In this document: one piece after another, positions 41,024 to 50,338 of the stretch
Numbering within the stretch: the first letter of the stretch is position 1
How the letters are laid out: the number at the start of each line of letters is the position of its first letter
DNA from: Cytobacillus oceanisediminis
GTDB taxonomy: Bacteria; Bacillota; Bacilli; Bacillales; Cytobacillaceae
Assembly: GCF_003182355.1 (NCBI RefSeq)
Contig: NZ_QGTW01000013.1
Span: 118,570-182,569 of the forward strand
Direction: 5' to 3'
Length of the DNA: 64,000 nt
Translations under genes and position numbers: made by a program
The notes under the pieces: generated by a model
What the model was told of the DNA's origin: nothing
Databases searched by the model: none
What the model saw: only the letters and a program-made list of their open reading frames with translations

Positions 41024-42382
41024 TTACTCAACTGTTACCGCAAGCTCTTTTATTAAAAGAGAAGGCGACCCGATATAGCCTGTGGCCATAAATCCCATGG
41101 AGAATTCCAAATCAGATCCGATGGCCTGAATGTTGTTCAGCAGCTCATAAAAATTTCCCGCAATGGTCATTTGATTGACAGCGTTTTGAACTTTTCCGTC
41201 CTTGACGTAATATCCATTCGCCGCAATCGAGAAGTCGCCAGAAATGGTATTCGCACCTGAATGGAGGCCGGACAATTCGGTAATAATCATGCCTTCAGAT
41301 ATGGAAGATACCAATTCATCATAGCTTTTATTTGAAGGGACGATATGAAAATTGGTAGGCGCTACTGTTAAAGGTCCTTTATAGGAAGCTTTATAAGCGT
41401 TTCCTGTTGATTCCACGCCTTCTTTTTGGGCAGTTTTACGATTATGCATCAGCGATACGAGCCTTCCGCCTTTAACAATATCTTTCTTAACTGAGGCAAC
41501 ACCCTCGCTGTCAAAGGTAGAGCTTAGCAGCCCTTCTTCCAAAAATGGATCATCGACAATGTTCAGTGATGGCACTGAGATGCTTTGGCCCGTTTTGCCT
41601 TTTAAAGCCGACTGTCGTTTTTGGGTGCTTTCCGCCGAGAAAATCGTGGAATATGTTTGCAGCAAGGCGCTTGCTGCGTCGTTTTTCAAAAGAACAGGAT
41701 AGTTTTTGCTTTCAGCACTTTGGGCATCAAGCTGGGATAAAGCTTCTTCGACTGCATGTTTTGCGATGGCTTCCGCTTTTAACATTGAAAAGTCTCTCGT
41801 AAACTTGGAATACTCTCCATTTTTCACTTGATTGCCCTGCTTCACGATGACCGATACATAGATGCCCACATGATTCTTCTTTTCGCGGAGGTTGAGGCCT
41901 TTGCTGTTCATAATGGCCCTTTCTGTTTCACCGCTGCTTAGCATAAAATAATCAGTTCCCGTTACTCGTTCATTATACGCATAGATATGCTTTTCAATTT
42001 CCTTAAGCAAATTAATTTTTTCATGAATTGATACGTCCGCTAGATTAGTTGAATAGAAGTTTCCTTCTTCATACTTTTCGCTGCCGGCAAAAATCTCTTC
42101 CTGCACTTCATCCTCTATGAATTGGGAGTTTTCCTTGGCGTTTTCAATTAGAAAAGAAAGTGATTCTTCATCAAGCTTTTCCGTAAATGCATAGCCCATT
42201 TTGCCTTCGTAAAGCCCTCGGAAGGAGGTTCCGAATACTTCGGAAGTGTCATAGGAATCGATTTCCCCTTTATAAAGCTCACAGGCAAACTTCTCTTCCC
42301 TCTCATAATAAAGCTCCATATCGGTAAAACCATGCTGCTCTCCCAACTGAAAAAGCCTTTCCTTAAATTCCTGCAAATTCAT
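41024..42382 (-). CDS. tldE: TldE/PmbA-like metalloprotease subunit
   Basis: This 452-residue protein is of the TldD/PmbA family, non-metal half. The N-terminal half has DSYDTSEVFGTSFRGL and LVSLMHNRKTAQKEGVESTG; the C-terminal half has NTISGDFSIAANGYYVKDG and AVNQMTIAGNF. With TldD it makes a heterodimer that degrades unfolded peptides and matures some ribosomal peptides. It lacks the HExxxH motif, as expected for TldE. Its start lies one base past the tldD stop, and the AAGGGGG site is inside tldD, so translation is coupled. Confidence 0.88.
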   Translation of the reverse strand: MNLQEFKERLFQLGEQHGFTDMELYYEREEKFACELYKGEIDSYDTSEVFGTSFRGLYEGKMGYAFTEKLDEESLSFLIENAKENSQFIEDEVQEEIFAGSEKYEEGNFYSTNLADVSIHEKINLLKEIEKHIYAYNERVTGTDYFMLSSGETERAIMNSKGLNLREKKNHVGIYVSVIVKQGNQVKNGEYSKFTRDFSMLKAEAIAKHAVEEALSQLDAQSAESKNYPVLLKNDAASALLQTYSTIFSAESTQKRQSALKGKTGQSISVPSLNIVDDPFLEEGLLSSTFDSEGVASVKKDIVKGGRLVSLMHNRKTAQKEGVESTGNAYKASYKGPLTVAPTNFHIVPSNKSYDELVSSISEGMIITELSGLHSGANTISGDFSIAANGYYVKDGKVQNAVNQMTIAGNFYELLNNIQAIGSDLEFSMGFMATGYIGSPSLLIKELAVTVE

Positions 42383-42383
42383 T

Positions 42384-43775
42384 CTATTCGTCCCCCTTTC
42401 TGCCGCCAACGGTCATTTCGCTTACACGGATCATCGGCTGGCCGACGTTCACAGGGATGCTGCCGCTTTGAGACCCGCACATACCGGCACCATGGTCCAG
42501 ATTATTCCCTACCATATCTACAAGCTGAAGGGTCCTAGGGCCATTTCCTATTAATGTAGCACCTTTTAGCGGTTTGCCGATTTTTCCATCCTTCACAAGA
42601 TAAGCTTCCATCACGGCAAAATTATAATCGCCAGTTGTTGTATTCACCTGGCCGCCGCCCATGTATTTCGTATAGATGCCGTGCTCAGTGTTCGAAATAA
42701 TCTCTTCCGGAGTGGACTTGCCATTAGCGATATACGTATTGGTCATCCTGGAAGTCGGCGCAAAACGGTAAGACTGCCTTCTGCCTGAGCCGGTTGACTC
42801 CATGCCCATTCTCCGCCCGTTAAATTTATCAATCAAGTAACCTTTTAAAATACCATTTTCAATCAGAATATTTTTGCGTGCTTTTTCGCCTTCATCATCA
42901 ATTGTGATGGAGCCCCACTCATTGGCGATTGTTCCGTCATCAATATATGTAACGACATCCGAAGCCACTTTTTCCCCAATACGGTTGGCAAAAACAGAAT
43001 TTTCTTTCGCGACAGATGTGGCTTCAAGTCCATGTCCGCATGCCTCGTGGAAAATTACGCCGCCGAATTCATTATCAATGATGATGGGAAATTTCCCGCT
43101 TGGGCATGGATCTGCACCTAGCATCGTAACCGCAATACGGGAAGCTTCATTTGCATAATGCTCAAGATTCAGGTTTTCCATAAATTCAAAGCCTTTATGG
43201 GCCCCAGGTCCGTAAAATCCCGGTTGCATCTGGTTGCCGTCTACCGCAATCGATTGAATCGCAAGGCGGCTGCGGACTCTGTGGTCTTCTGCAAACTTGC
43301 CTTCCGAGTTGGCGATCAGTACATTCTGCTCTTCATCCAAATACCTTACAGTAACCTGCTGGATGCTATTATGATAGTTTTTCGCAATTTCGTAAGCCCT
43401 TTTCATAACATCCACTTTGCGGAACTTCTCAACTTCCCTCGGGTTTAACGAGATCGGATGTGCTGCAGGAATGATTTCCTTTTGCAGCTTGGATGGCTGG
43501 ATCATCGTGTTTCCTTTGATTGCCTGCGCAGCATTGCCCGCTGCTTTTAGCAAACCATCCTTTGTCCCATCCGTTGTATAAGCATAAACACTTTGTAGGC
43601 CTTTAAACACGCGAATACCAATTCCGTAATCACGGCCTGATAAGCTGCTCTCAATTTTCCCGCCCTGCAATACAAGGTTATTGGTAAAGCGGTCCTCAAC
43701 GAAAACTTCCGCAAAATCCCCGCCAGTGGCCAGGGCTGCCGCAATGACATCTTCAATAATTGATTGTGAAAGCAT
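42384..43775 (-). CDS. tldD: Metalloprotease TldD
   Basis: This 463-residue protein is the metal-bearing half of the TldD/TldE peptidase. The zinc motif is in VIFHEACGHGLEATS (His-Glu-xxx-His), and a further Cys ligand candidate lies in AGMCGSQSGSIPV. GGDFAEVFVEDRFTNN starts the protein. It is first in the tldD-tldE operon. GGGGG lies a few bases before the ATG. No bacteriocin or microcin genes are seen nearby, so the role may be general proteolysis. Confidence 0.92.
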   Translation of the reverse strand: MLSQSIIEDVIAAALATGGDFAEVFVEDRFTNNLVLQGGKIESSLSGRDYGIGIRVFKGLQSVYAYTTDGTKDGLLKAAGNAAQAIKGNTMIQPSKLQKEIIPAAHPISLNPREVEKFRKVDVMKRAYEIAKNYHNSIQQVTVRYLDEEQNVLIANSEGKFAEDHRVRSRLAIQSIAVDGNQMQPGFYGPGAHKGFEFMENLNLEHYANEASRIAVTMLGADPCPSGKFPIIIDNEFGGVIFHEACGHGLEATSVAKENSVFANRIGEKVASDVVTYIDDGTIANEWGSITIDDEGEKARKNILIENGILKGYLIDKFNGRRMGMESTGSGRRQSYRFAPTSRMTNTYIANGKSTPEEIISNTEHGIYTKYMGGGQVNTTTGDYNFAVMEAYLVKDGKIGKPLKGATLIGNGPRTLQLVDMVGNNLDHGAGMCGSQSGSIPVNVGQPMIRVSEMTVGGRKGDE

Positions 43776-43923
43776 GAAAAAACCCCCTTCTACTTTCTAA
43801 CTTTTCAAACTATTCTAATCATAACGTACTAATATTCATTTTAGTATGTTTTTTTCCTTTTTTGACCAATAGGAAGAATGATTGTTCCTCGGTCTGGAGA
43901 CCTAAATGAAAATGAATGATGGG

Positions 43924-43963
43924 CTATTTGCAGGTTCATTCTCCTATTTGCAAAGTCCACAAT
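43924..43963. repeat. Two 20-bp units (CTATTTGCAG type), possible fourth array
   Basis: CTATTTGCAG at 43924 and CTATTTGCAA at 43944 are exactly 20 bases apart. They lie 13 bases past the cls terminator, the same position as the longer arrays, and the core resembles them. With two units only, it may be a remnant. Confidence 0.4.
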
Positions 43964-43975
43964 TCCCTGGCCAGA

Positions 43976-44007
43976 CATTAAAAAGGCGCCTATCCCAGGC
44001 ACCTTTT
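43976..44007 (-). terminator. Terminator of cls
   Basis: AAAAGGCGCCT and AGGCACCTTTT pair (one mismatch) around ATCCC, with a T-run on the minus strand. Confidence 0.8.
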
Positions 44008-44014
44008 CTAACCT

Positions 44015-45526
44015 TTACAGAACACCCGAAAACAGCCGGGCAAATGATTCTTTTGACCTTTCAACAAAACCTCTTTTATAGTACTCTACAGGACTTATTT
44101 TAACGCTCTCCTCCAAATCCTCCTCAAAATGGGCGACAAGATCGCGGATGGAGCTTGTGCCGTATAGGAATACATTTACTTCAAAATTCAAGTGGAAACT
44201 CCTCATATCCATATTGGCTGTTCCAATCGAAGCGAGAATTCCGTCAACGATAATGATTTTTTGATGTAAAAAGCCTTTTTTATAAGAATAAATCTCCACT
44301 CCGTACCGCAGCAGCTCCGGGAAGTAAGATCGGCTCGCATATTGGGTCAGGAAGCTGTCGTTAATTTCCGGCACTAGGATACGCACCTCCACCCCTTTAG
44401 CTGCCGCTACCCTCAACGCTGTCCGGATTGATTCGTCTGGAACAAAGTATGGCGTGGCAATCCAAATGGATTTGGCTGCACAAGAGATCATGGAATAATA
44501 CAAATCACTCATGATCCCCTGCTGAGTATCAGGGCCGCTTGCAACTACCTGCACCGCCCCATCCAGCACATCAACATCAATCGGATACTTTACATCTCTA
44601 TATTGCTCGAGTACCTCTTCTTTACTGACATATTCCCAATCCAGCAAAAACACTGTATGAAGTGTGTAAACAGCCTCGCCTTTTAGGATCATATGGGTAT
44701 CCCGCCAGAAACCGATTTTTTCGTCTTGGCCCAAGTATTCAATGCCAACATTGAGGCCGCCTACAAAACCGATTTTCCCGTCAATTACGACAATCTTGCG
44801 GTGATTTCGGAAATTGAATTTCTGATTGAAAAATCCGTATTTTAGAGGGGAAAAAGGCCGTATTTTAATGCCTGCTTCCTCCATGGATTGCAGATCCTCC
44901 AGGGAAATGCCCATGCTGCCTGCCGCATCAAAAATAAACAGCACTTCCACACCTTGCTTGGCCTTATCAATTAATATATTTATGATTTCTTTTCCAAGTC
45001 GGTCTGATCGGAAAATATAATATTCCATATGGATAAACTTTTCTGCTTCCCGCAGTTTTTTCTTTATTTCATTAAAGGTTTCCTCGCCATTTTTCAGCAT
45101 CTTTGCCCGCGAATTGGTGCTAAGGGGCGTTAAGGCCACATTATTGGCAAACCTGGCAAAGCATAGCTGGCTGTCCTGCAGGAAGGAAATATCAGGGGTA
45201 TCCTCTCTCTTCATCAGTCTTTTCCATTCATCCCGGTCCCTGCTCCTCTTGCTTTTAAACAGATAGCCTTTCAAGTAAAGCTGTCCGGAAAACAAGTAAA
45301 AAAGATAGCCAAACACCGGGAAAAACACAAGAACATACATCCATAAAAGGGTCTGATGGGGGGAACGGTTTTCGAGCATCAATGAATAGGCACTTATTAA
45401 AATGGCCGCGACATACAAAATAGCAGCACCTAATTTGATTAGTGTGCCGGCATCTGTAAAAAATATTGTATAGGCTGATACAATTAAGATAAATACAAAA
45501 AGTGACTCGATTTTGCGTCTTCTCAT
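44015..45526 (-). CDS. cls: Cardiolipin synthase (two-PLD type)
   Basis: This 503-residue membrane enzyme joins two phosphatidylglycerol molecules to cardiolipin. It has two N-terminal membrane helices and two phospholipase D motifs: FRNHRKIVVIDGKIGFVGG and FLHQKIIIVDGILASIGTAN, both with H-x-K-x4-D. The order matches Bacillus ClsA-like proteins. The frame begins with TTG at 45541, but GGAG nine bases before the ATG at 45526 is better. It is a single gene. Confidence 0.9.
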   Translation of the reverse strand: MRRRKIESLFVFILIVSAYTIFFTDAGTLIKLGAAILYVAAILISAYSLMLENRSPHQTLLWMYVLVFFPVFGYLFYLFSGQLYLKGYLFKSKRSRDRDEWKRLMKREDTPDISFLQDSQLCFARFANNVALTPLSTNSRAKMLKNGEETFNEIKKKLREAEKFIHMEYYIFRSDRLGKEIINILIDKAKQGVEVLFIFDAAGSMGISLEDLQSMEEAGIKIRPFSPLKYGFFNQKFNFRNHRKIVVIDGKIGFVGGLNVGIEYLGQDEKIGFWRDTHMILKGEAVYTLHTVFLLDWEYVSKEEVLEQYRDVKYPIDVDVLDGAVQVVASGPDTQQGIMSDLYYSMISCAAKSIWIATPYFVPDESIRTALRVAAAKGVEVRILVPEINDSFLTQYASRSYFPELLRYGVEIYSYKKGFLHQKIIIVDGILASIGTANMDMRSFHLNFEVNVFLYGTSSIRDLVAHFEEDLEESVKISPVEYYKRGFVERSKESFARLFSGVL

Positions 45527-45689
45527 GGCCCACTTCTCCAACTCTAAAAAGGTTACAATTATGTAAGTATCTTATACCCTTTCTGATGCCCAAAAGAAAC
45601 CAGGTACAATTAGCATTTCCCATTTAAGGAGAAGAAAGCATTATTCAAAAAAAAAAGAAGCCTTGCCTTATTACGCAACCCTCTCCATT

Positions 45690-45863
45690 TTATTGCCCGC
45701 CTCCGGTATACCGATTGTCACCCATCATATAGTTCGAGCTTTCTCCCGGCTTTGCATTTGGGCTGATTCCTTTTTGCAAGGTATTATTATTCTTCTTTCG
45801 CCTGCGGTCAATGCTGTAGGCAAAGGCAAGGGTCACTATAATTAATCCAAATAATACGCCCAT
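45690..45863 (-). CDS. 57-residue single-pass membrane protein
   Basis: A short frame starts ATG GGC GTA TTA TTT with AAAAGGGGGACG just before it. The product has one N-terminal membrane helix (GVLFGLIIVTLAFAYSI), a basic stop-transfer DRRRKK and a polar, Asn/Gly-rich tail ending GGGQ. The topology would be N-out with the tail in the cytoplasm. The family is not recognised. It sits between cls and another small gene, all on the minus strand. Confidence 0.7.
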   Translation of the reverse strand: MGVLFGLIIVTLAFAYSIDRRRKKNNNTLQKGISPNAKPGESSNYMMGDNRYTGGGQ

Positions 45864-45943
45864 CTTTCGTCCCCCTTTTTATATGTATATTCATCATCGG
45901 CAAACCTTTGCTTAATATTCGGGGCGAAATCCATTTTTCCTCT

Positions 45944-45975
45944 AAAAAAGAGAGCTATAAATTATAGCCCCCTCA
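45944..45975 (-). terminator. Terminator of the Gln-rich small gene
   Basis: GAGAGCTATAA and TTATAGCCCCC pair (AGCTATAA/TTATAGC core); the upstream A-run yields UUUUUU on the minus strand. Confidence 0.75.
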
Positions 45976-45982
45976 CTTTACA

Positions 45983-46126
45983 TTATTTTCTCATGTTCTC
46001 CTGGTCTTTTAAACGGTTTTGCTGATCCGGCAAGCGTTCCTGATCCTTCAGTGATTGCTGCTTGTGCTGCTGGGACTGCTGCCCTTTTACAACATCTTTT
46101 AGGTCTTTGCTGTTTTCCTGTGACAT
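45983..46126 (-). CDS. 47-residue Gln/Lys/Asp-rich small protein
   Basis: The frame from the ATG at 46126 has AGGAGGG seven bases upstream; the longer frame from 46192 has no such site. The product (starts MSQENSKDLKDVVKGQQ) is very polar, with QQ and KDQE repeats (LKDQERL, LKDQENM), and likely disordered or helical. It may be a spore or stress small protein; no family is recognised. It ends just before a terminator. Confidence 0.65.
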   Translation of the reverse strand: MSQENSKDLKDVVKGQQSQQHKQQSLKDQERLPDQQNRLKDQENMRK

Positions 46127-46237
46127 TTTAATCCCTCCTGTTATCCTTTTCATTCCTGTTCCCGTATTTTGGTTAAAAAAACTAATTTTCATTAAAAAGT
46201 AGGATCTTTTCTAAAAGTAAAAACATTGATAAATAAG

Positions 46238-46372
46238 GTTGGTTGATTGGAGCGCAAGGTGCGAGACTCCAGCGGGAGGAGTGGGACAGGTGAGACCCCA
46301 CAGGTGCTGCGCACCGAGGATGCTCACCGCCCTCCCCGCGGTTCGCTGAGCATCCTGGAGCGGAAGTCAACC
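46238..46372. repeat. MITE-like core repeat (GATTGGAGCG...GGAGCGGAAGTCAA)
   Basis: The unit opens with GGTTGGTTGATTGGAGCG and closes with GGAGCGGAAGTCAACC. Between them come CAGGTGAGACCCCACAGG, GTGCTGCGCACCGAGGA and GCTCACCGC, all words of a repeat widespread in Bacillaceae. It can fold end to end. This copy has only the core; the GGCTCTGTTAAA-type ends seen at 11086 are missing. It occupies most of the 367-base gap before the SRPBCC gene. Confidence 0.7.
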
Positions 46373-46493
46373 ACTCCTCCCTGCTTATTTAAAAAGCAGC
46401 AAAGTTTGCGAAAACAACAAAAAGTAAAAGGGTTTTGTGCAGGTACAGAGAAACTATTAGAAATAGAATACTAACCATAGGGGGATTTGCAGG

Positions 46494-46943
46494 GTGAAAA
46501 AGTGGTCAACAGAAATAGAAATTCAAGCTCCGATAGAGAAGGTATGGGGGCTATTAAATGGTTCTGAGGAAAACATGCAAAAAATTATGCCCCAGGTGGT
46601 CGAGCATAAGCCGGTTAAAATAACAGATGAAGGTGTCGGAAGCATCTACCGGCAAAAATATAAAGAAGGATCAAGGGTTGAAGAATACGAAGTAGAAACC
46701 CTCAAGTATTCGGATACTCCAGATCATAAAGAGCTGAAGGTCGGATTTAGCCTTGCTAATATGTTCGATATCACAGCCCACTATGAAATGGCCAAATTGG
46801 ATGAGAATAGAACCCGGTTCAAATACACGGCCTCGAACCAGCCGTTAAAATGGTTTGTAAAACTCTTCTTAATTTTTGCGAATGACAAGGTCGTTAAAAA
46901 CTTTGCGGAGCGGGTCAAGCATGTAGCGGAGGCAGAAGCTTGA
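46494..46943 (+). CDS. SRPBCC superfamily protein
   Basis: This 149-residue soluble protein starts IEIQAPIEKVWGLLNGSEEN, the typical N-terminal strand and helix of SRPBCC (START-like) lipid or ligand-binding folds, and ends with a long helix (DKVVKNFAERVKHVAEAE). It might bind a hydrophobic ligand. The start is GTG at 46494 with a weak GGGGGA site; no upstream ATG is available. A GNAT gene follows after 13 bases, so they form an operon. The repeat element lies just before it. Confidence 0.72.
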   Translation: MKKWSTEIEIQAPIEKVWGLLNGSEENMQKIMPQVVEHKPVKITDEGVGSIYRQKYKEGSRVEEYEVETLKYSDTPDHKELKVGFSLANMFDITAHYEMAKLDENRTRFKYTASNQPLKWFVKLFLIFANDKVVKNFAERVKHVAEAEA

Positions 46944-46956
46944 AGGAGGAAATTAA

Positions 46957-47454
46957 ATGGAAATAAGGCTATTACAGCCTGATGACGCTGTAAAATACAA
47001 AGAATTGAGATTAGAAGGATTAAAAAAGAACCCCGAAGCATTTGGTTCAAGCTTTGAAGAAGAAGTTGGGCGTCCTCCCGAAGTTTACGGAGAAAGGTTT
47101 AAAGCGGAGAACTCCTTTCACTTTGGTGCATTTGAAGGCGGCCGGCTTGTGGGCGTGGTTAGTTTAGTAAGGGAAAATGCATTAAAAATGAAGCACCGGG
47201 CCAATATTTATGCGATGTATGTGACCGAACAGTCCCGGCAAAATGGCATCGGCAAATTGCTGGTTGGCGAAGCATTGGAAAAAGCGCGGGCATGGGACGG
47301 GGTTGAACAAATCCATTTGGCTGTCATGTCAGAAAATGCCCCAGCGAAAAAGCTTTATTCCTCTTTTGGGTTTGAAGTATACGGCAAGGAGCGGCATGCC
47401 TTGAAGATCGATGGTGTGTACTATGATGAGGAACTAAGGGCATTGTATTTTTAA
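46957..47454 (+). CDS. GNAT family N-acetyltransferase
   Basis: This 165-residue protein begins MEIRLLQPDDAVKYKELRLE and has the acetyl-CoA signature YVTEQSRQNGIGKLLVGEAL and NAPAKKLYSSFGFEVYG near the end. The substrate is unknown. AAGGAGG sits before the ATG. It is second in a pair with the SRPBCC gene and has a terminator after it. Confidence 0.85.
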   Translation: MEIRLLQPDDAVKYKELRLEGLKKNPEAFGSSFEEEVGRPPEVYGERFKAENSFHFGAFEGGRLVGVVSLVRENALKMKHRANIYAMYVTEQSRQNGIGKLLVGEALEKARAWDGVEQIHLAVMSENAPAKKLYSSFGFEVYGKERHALKIDGVYYDEELRALYF

Positions 47455-47459
47455 CTGTA

Positions 47460-47497
47460 CAAAGGCAGCCTCCTGTTTTAGAGGGGCTGCCTTTTTC
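47460..47497 (+). terminator. Terminator of the SRPBCC-GNAT operon
   Basis: AAAGGCAGCC and GGCTGCCTTT pair around a 14-base loop, followed by TT and C. Confidence 0.85.
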
Positions 47498-47513
47498 TGT
47501 TTAGCCCTCCACA

Positions 47514-47546
47514 TAAAAAACAGCGCCCTGCTGCAGCAGGGCGCTA
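47514..47546 (-). terminator. Terminator of ggt
   Basis: AGCGCCCTGC and GCAGGGCGCT form a perfect ten-pair stem around TGCA, with a UUUUUU tail on the minus strand. Confidence 0.9.
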
Positions 47547-47559
47547 TCTTTCTACAGTT

Positions 47560-49341
47560 CTATTTTCCTTTATCTTTTCCTTTGCCTTTCAAATCAACAC
47601 CGATGGCTGCTCCGTTGCGGCTGGAGTCTGCTACGCCTTTGAAGGTGCCATTTTCATGGTCAATCAAAATGCTCTGAACGTTTCCGATTGTTGTCGGATT
47701 CGGCCCGAAGTTATGGCCCATCTCATTAAGATGATCAAGGACTCCCCCAGAAATCCTCTCTTCATAGCGATAAGAATTCAAATTGTTCGTATAGATGCGC
47801 GGTTCCTCTACCGCAGACTTTAGTTCCATATCATATTCAATTGCATGAAGAATGGTTTGCAGTACAGACGTGATGATAGTCGGACCCCCTGGTGAGCCTA
47901 CTGTCAGTACAGGTTCTCCACCTTCAAAAACAATCGTCGGTGTCATGGAGCTTAACGGACGCTTGTTCGGCTGAACTTCATTGGCTCCTCCTGGAACGGC
48001 ATCAAAGTCTGTCAGCTCATTATTCAGCATGAAGCCGTATCCTGGAACCATTATGCCAGTCCCAAATACCTGTTCAATTGTTGTTGTATAAGAGACGACA
48101 TTCCCCCATCTGTCTGTTACTGAAAAATGGGTGGTCTCGCCATATTCGCGGTCATTTGGCTGATCCGCCGCTTCATAATTTGCTGCGCTGTTTTCATACT
48201 TCCATGGATCGCCAGCTTCCGGATTTGCATTCACTTCATCCAGGCTGATCAGCTCCTGGCGCTCTTTAATATATTCCGGGTGGAGCAATCCATTAGTTGG
48301 AACATTTACGAATTCCGGATCGCCTGCATATGCCGCACGGTCCGCATAAGCTAAATGCATCGTTTCAGCTAGCAGGTGGTATTTTTCCCAGGATTTTAAA
48401 TCATACTGTGATAGATTAAAATCATCCAAAATCTTCAGCATCTGCAGCAAAAATACACCGCCCGAGCTTGGAGGAGGCATGCTTGCGATTTCATATCCCT
48501 GATAGTCTCCCCAAACAGGTTCATCAATGGTCACTTCATAGTTCGCAAGATCTTCCGGCGTCATCGATCCGCCGAAATCCTGAACAACACCGGCGAGGGC
48601 TTCAGCAATTTGCCCATTATACAGAGCGTCTGCCCCTTCAGAACGAATCATTTTCAAAGTCTTTGCCAGGTCTTTCTGTACAAGATGGTCCCCTTCTTCC
48701 ATAGGTTCTCCATTTTCCAGAAATACTTCGCCTGCAGCCGATCTGCTCAGCTTATCCTGATTATCGGCAATTGCATTCGCCAAAACCGAATCAATCGGGA
48801 AACCTTTATCAGCCAGCTTAATCGCCGGGCCGATCAGCTGCTGCATGGAACGTGTCCCCCACATATCCAGAGCCGTTTCCAATCCTTTCAAGGTCCCTGG
48901 TATCCCAACTGCTGTACCGCCGGTTGAACGCTTAGAAAATGGAATTGGATTCCCGTTTTCATCAAGGAACATATCAGGAGTGGCCCCGGCCGGAGCGCGT
49001 TCCCGGCTGTTAATAATGGTCGTTTCCTTGGTCTCTCCATCATACACCATCATGAAGCCGCCGCCTCCGATCCCTGACATCATCGGTTCCACCACGTTGA
49101 GTGCAAATTGGACAGCAACTGCGGCATCAATGGCGTTACCTCCCTTTTTCAAGACATCCGCCCCAATCTGCGATGCGAGCGGATGGGCCGAAGCCACCAT
49201 GCCGTCATCGCCGACGTCAACCTGGCTATAGCCTTCATAGTCATTTTTAGGCTTTTTTGCCTGGCCGGTTAAAGGCATTGTCCCGGCTACTAGTAAAATA
49301 CTAAAAAAAACCGCTAAACTAGCTTTCCAAATTCTCTTCAT
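47560..49341 (-). CDS. ggt: Gamma-glutamyltransferase (Ggt)
   Basis: This 593-residue secreted precursor has a signal peptide with a basic start and hydrophobic core (ASLAVFFSILLVAGTM) ending near TGQA. It is cut by itself before the catalytic threonine in GETTHFSVTDRWGNVVSY, giving two subunits. The large subunit has NAIDAAVAVQFALNVVEPMM and SGIGGGGFMMVY; the small one has SSMTPTIVF and GSPGGPTI. The enzyme hydrolyses glutathione or polyglutamate and transfers gamma-glutamyl groups. AGGAGG precedes the ATG. The C-terminus is Lys-rich. Confidence 0.93.
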   Translation of the reverse strand: MKRIWKASLAVFFSILLVAGTMPLTGQAKKPKNDYEGYSQVDVGDDGMVASAHPLASQIGADVLKKGGNAIDAAVAVQFALNVVEPMMSGIGGGGFMMVYDGETKETTIINSRERAPAGATPDMFLDENGNPIPFSKRSTGGTAVGIPGTLKGLETALDMWGTRSMQQLIGPAIKLADKGFPIDSVLANAIADNQDKLSRSAAGEVFLENGEPMEEGDHLVQKDLAKTLKMIRSEGADALYNGQIAEALAGVVQDFGGSMTPEDLANYEVTIDEPVWGDYQGYEIASMPPPSSGGVFLLQMLKILDDFNLSQYDLKSWEKYHLLAETMHLAYADRAAYAGDPEFVNVPTNGLLHPEYIKERQELISLDEVNANPEAGDPWKYENSAANYEAADQPNDREYGETTHFSVTDRWGNVVSYTTTIEQVFGTGIMVPGYGFMLNNELTDFDAVPGGANEVQPNKRPLSSMTPTIVFEGGEPVLTVGSPGGPTIITSVLQTILHAIEYDMELKSAVEEPRIYTNNLNSYRYEERISGGVLDHLNEMGHNFGPNPTTIGNVQSILIDHENGTFKGVADSSRNGAAIGVDLKGKGKDKGK

Positions 49342-49667
49342 CTTTTTCCTCCTTTATAGGTTTCCTCATGTCTACCGTAAGAGGCAGGAAAAAGATTATC
49401 AAGAAATAAGAGTTAATATTCTGAAAGTTAAATCTATTGAACTACGAGATAATATGTAAAAAGTTCCAAATAACTTAGCAGACTAGGAATAAATGAGGAG
49501 TTATTTTTTATACATGTTTTCCCTTTAAAAAATGGGAATATTTTAGGAGAAACAGCGTGAGGCGCTATTCCTCCCAGCAAAAAACTGATTTATAATTCAG
49601 TCCAGTCTTGATGCGATCTCATTAGCAAGGATTGCAGGCATTTCTTGAACCCATTCCTCTTCCCTAC
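49342..49667. other. Intergenic region upstream of ggt
   Basis: This 326-base stretch holds the ggt promoter area and, near its right end, a stretch after the thioesterase stop codon that can form only a weak hairpin (CTGATTTATAATTCAG, 49585-49600). GAGGCGCTATTCCTCCC at 49559-49575 is a small stem. I see no gene or known RNA element. Confidence 0.5.
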
Positions 49668-50180
49668 CTACCAGGGCAAACCTGTTCCGTATTTTTTTGC
49701 TCTGGCTTCACTGTCTTTTTTACGCTTTTTCCGGATTTCAGCGCGTTCTTTAGCTGTTTCATATAAACTCTTTTCTTCATCAGTTTCTGGCAGTACGGAA
49801 GGCACTGGTGTTGGTTTGCCATTTTCATCAATGGCAACCATCGTTAGAAAAGACATGGCGCAAACATTTCGTTCGCCTGTGACCAGATCTTCGGCAATTA
49901 CCTTTACAAAAATCTCCATCGAGGTTCTGCCTGTATAAGTTACAAATGCTTCCAGACAAACCGAATTGCCTTCATAAACAGGATGAAGGAAGTCAACGGA
50001 ATCTGTAGATGCCGTTACGATATTTTTTCTTCCGTGGCGCATAGCGGCAATGGCTGCCACATCATCTATATAGGCCATAAGCTTCCCGCCAAATAAAGTT
50101 CCGTATGTATTCGTGTCAGGCGGCAGGACAATGCTTGTTTTTACTGTAAAAGACTCTCTGCATGTTTTGGTTTCATTCAT
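49668..50180 (-). CDS. Acyl-CoA thioesterase (hot-dog fold, YkhA-like)
   Basis: This 170-residue cytoplasmic protein of the 4HBT/hot-dog superfamily starts KTSIVLPPDTNTYGTLFGGKLM and contains IDDVAAIAAMRHGRK and STDSVDFLHPVYEGN; the catalytic Asp or Asn should be in these motifs. The family hydrolyses medium to long acyl-CoA. The C-terminus is a basic helix (AEIRKKRKKDSEARAKK). GGAGGAAACAAC precedes the ATG at 50180. It is a single gene. Confidence 0.85.
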   Translation of the reverse strand: MNETKTCRESFTVKTSIVLPPDTNTYGTLFGGKLMAYIDDVAAIAAMRHGRKNIVTASTDSVDFLHPVYEGNSVCLEAFVTYTGRTSMEIFVKVIAEDLVTGERNVCAMSFLTMVAIDENGKPTPVPSVLPETDEEKSLYETAKERAEIRKKRKKDSEARAKKYGTGLPW

Positions 50181-50304
50181 GTTGTTTCCTCCTGAAGCTA
50201 TTAATATTTTCTTCAAGCATACCAAAAGCTGCTGGCTAATAAAATTAATTTGGAAAGTTTATCAAAATTGTGTTGCCAAAAATATCCTTAGCGGCATATA
50301 ATTT

Positions 50305-50322
50305 TATTGACCAATGTTCAAT
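50305..50322. promoter_or_regulatory. TetR-type operator, site 1
   Basis: TATTGACCAATGTTCAAT is a palindrome (TTGA...TCAA) 17 bases before the regulator start codon. Its reverse complement matches site 2 (50949-50966) at about 14 of 18 positions. Confidence 0.65.
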
Positions 50323-50338
50323 AATGAAAGGTGATTTG

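Noticed and set aside
40801..41031. Heptad-repeat protein on the minus strand
   Set aside because: It is produced by the 21-base repeats, has no ribosome-binding site, and covers the tldE terminator.
49608..49668. Extension or second small gene after the thioesterase (frame ending EIASRLD)
   Set aside because: It is in a different frame, has no start signal, and is too short to support.
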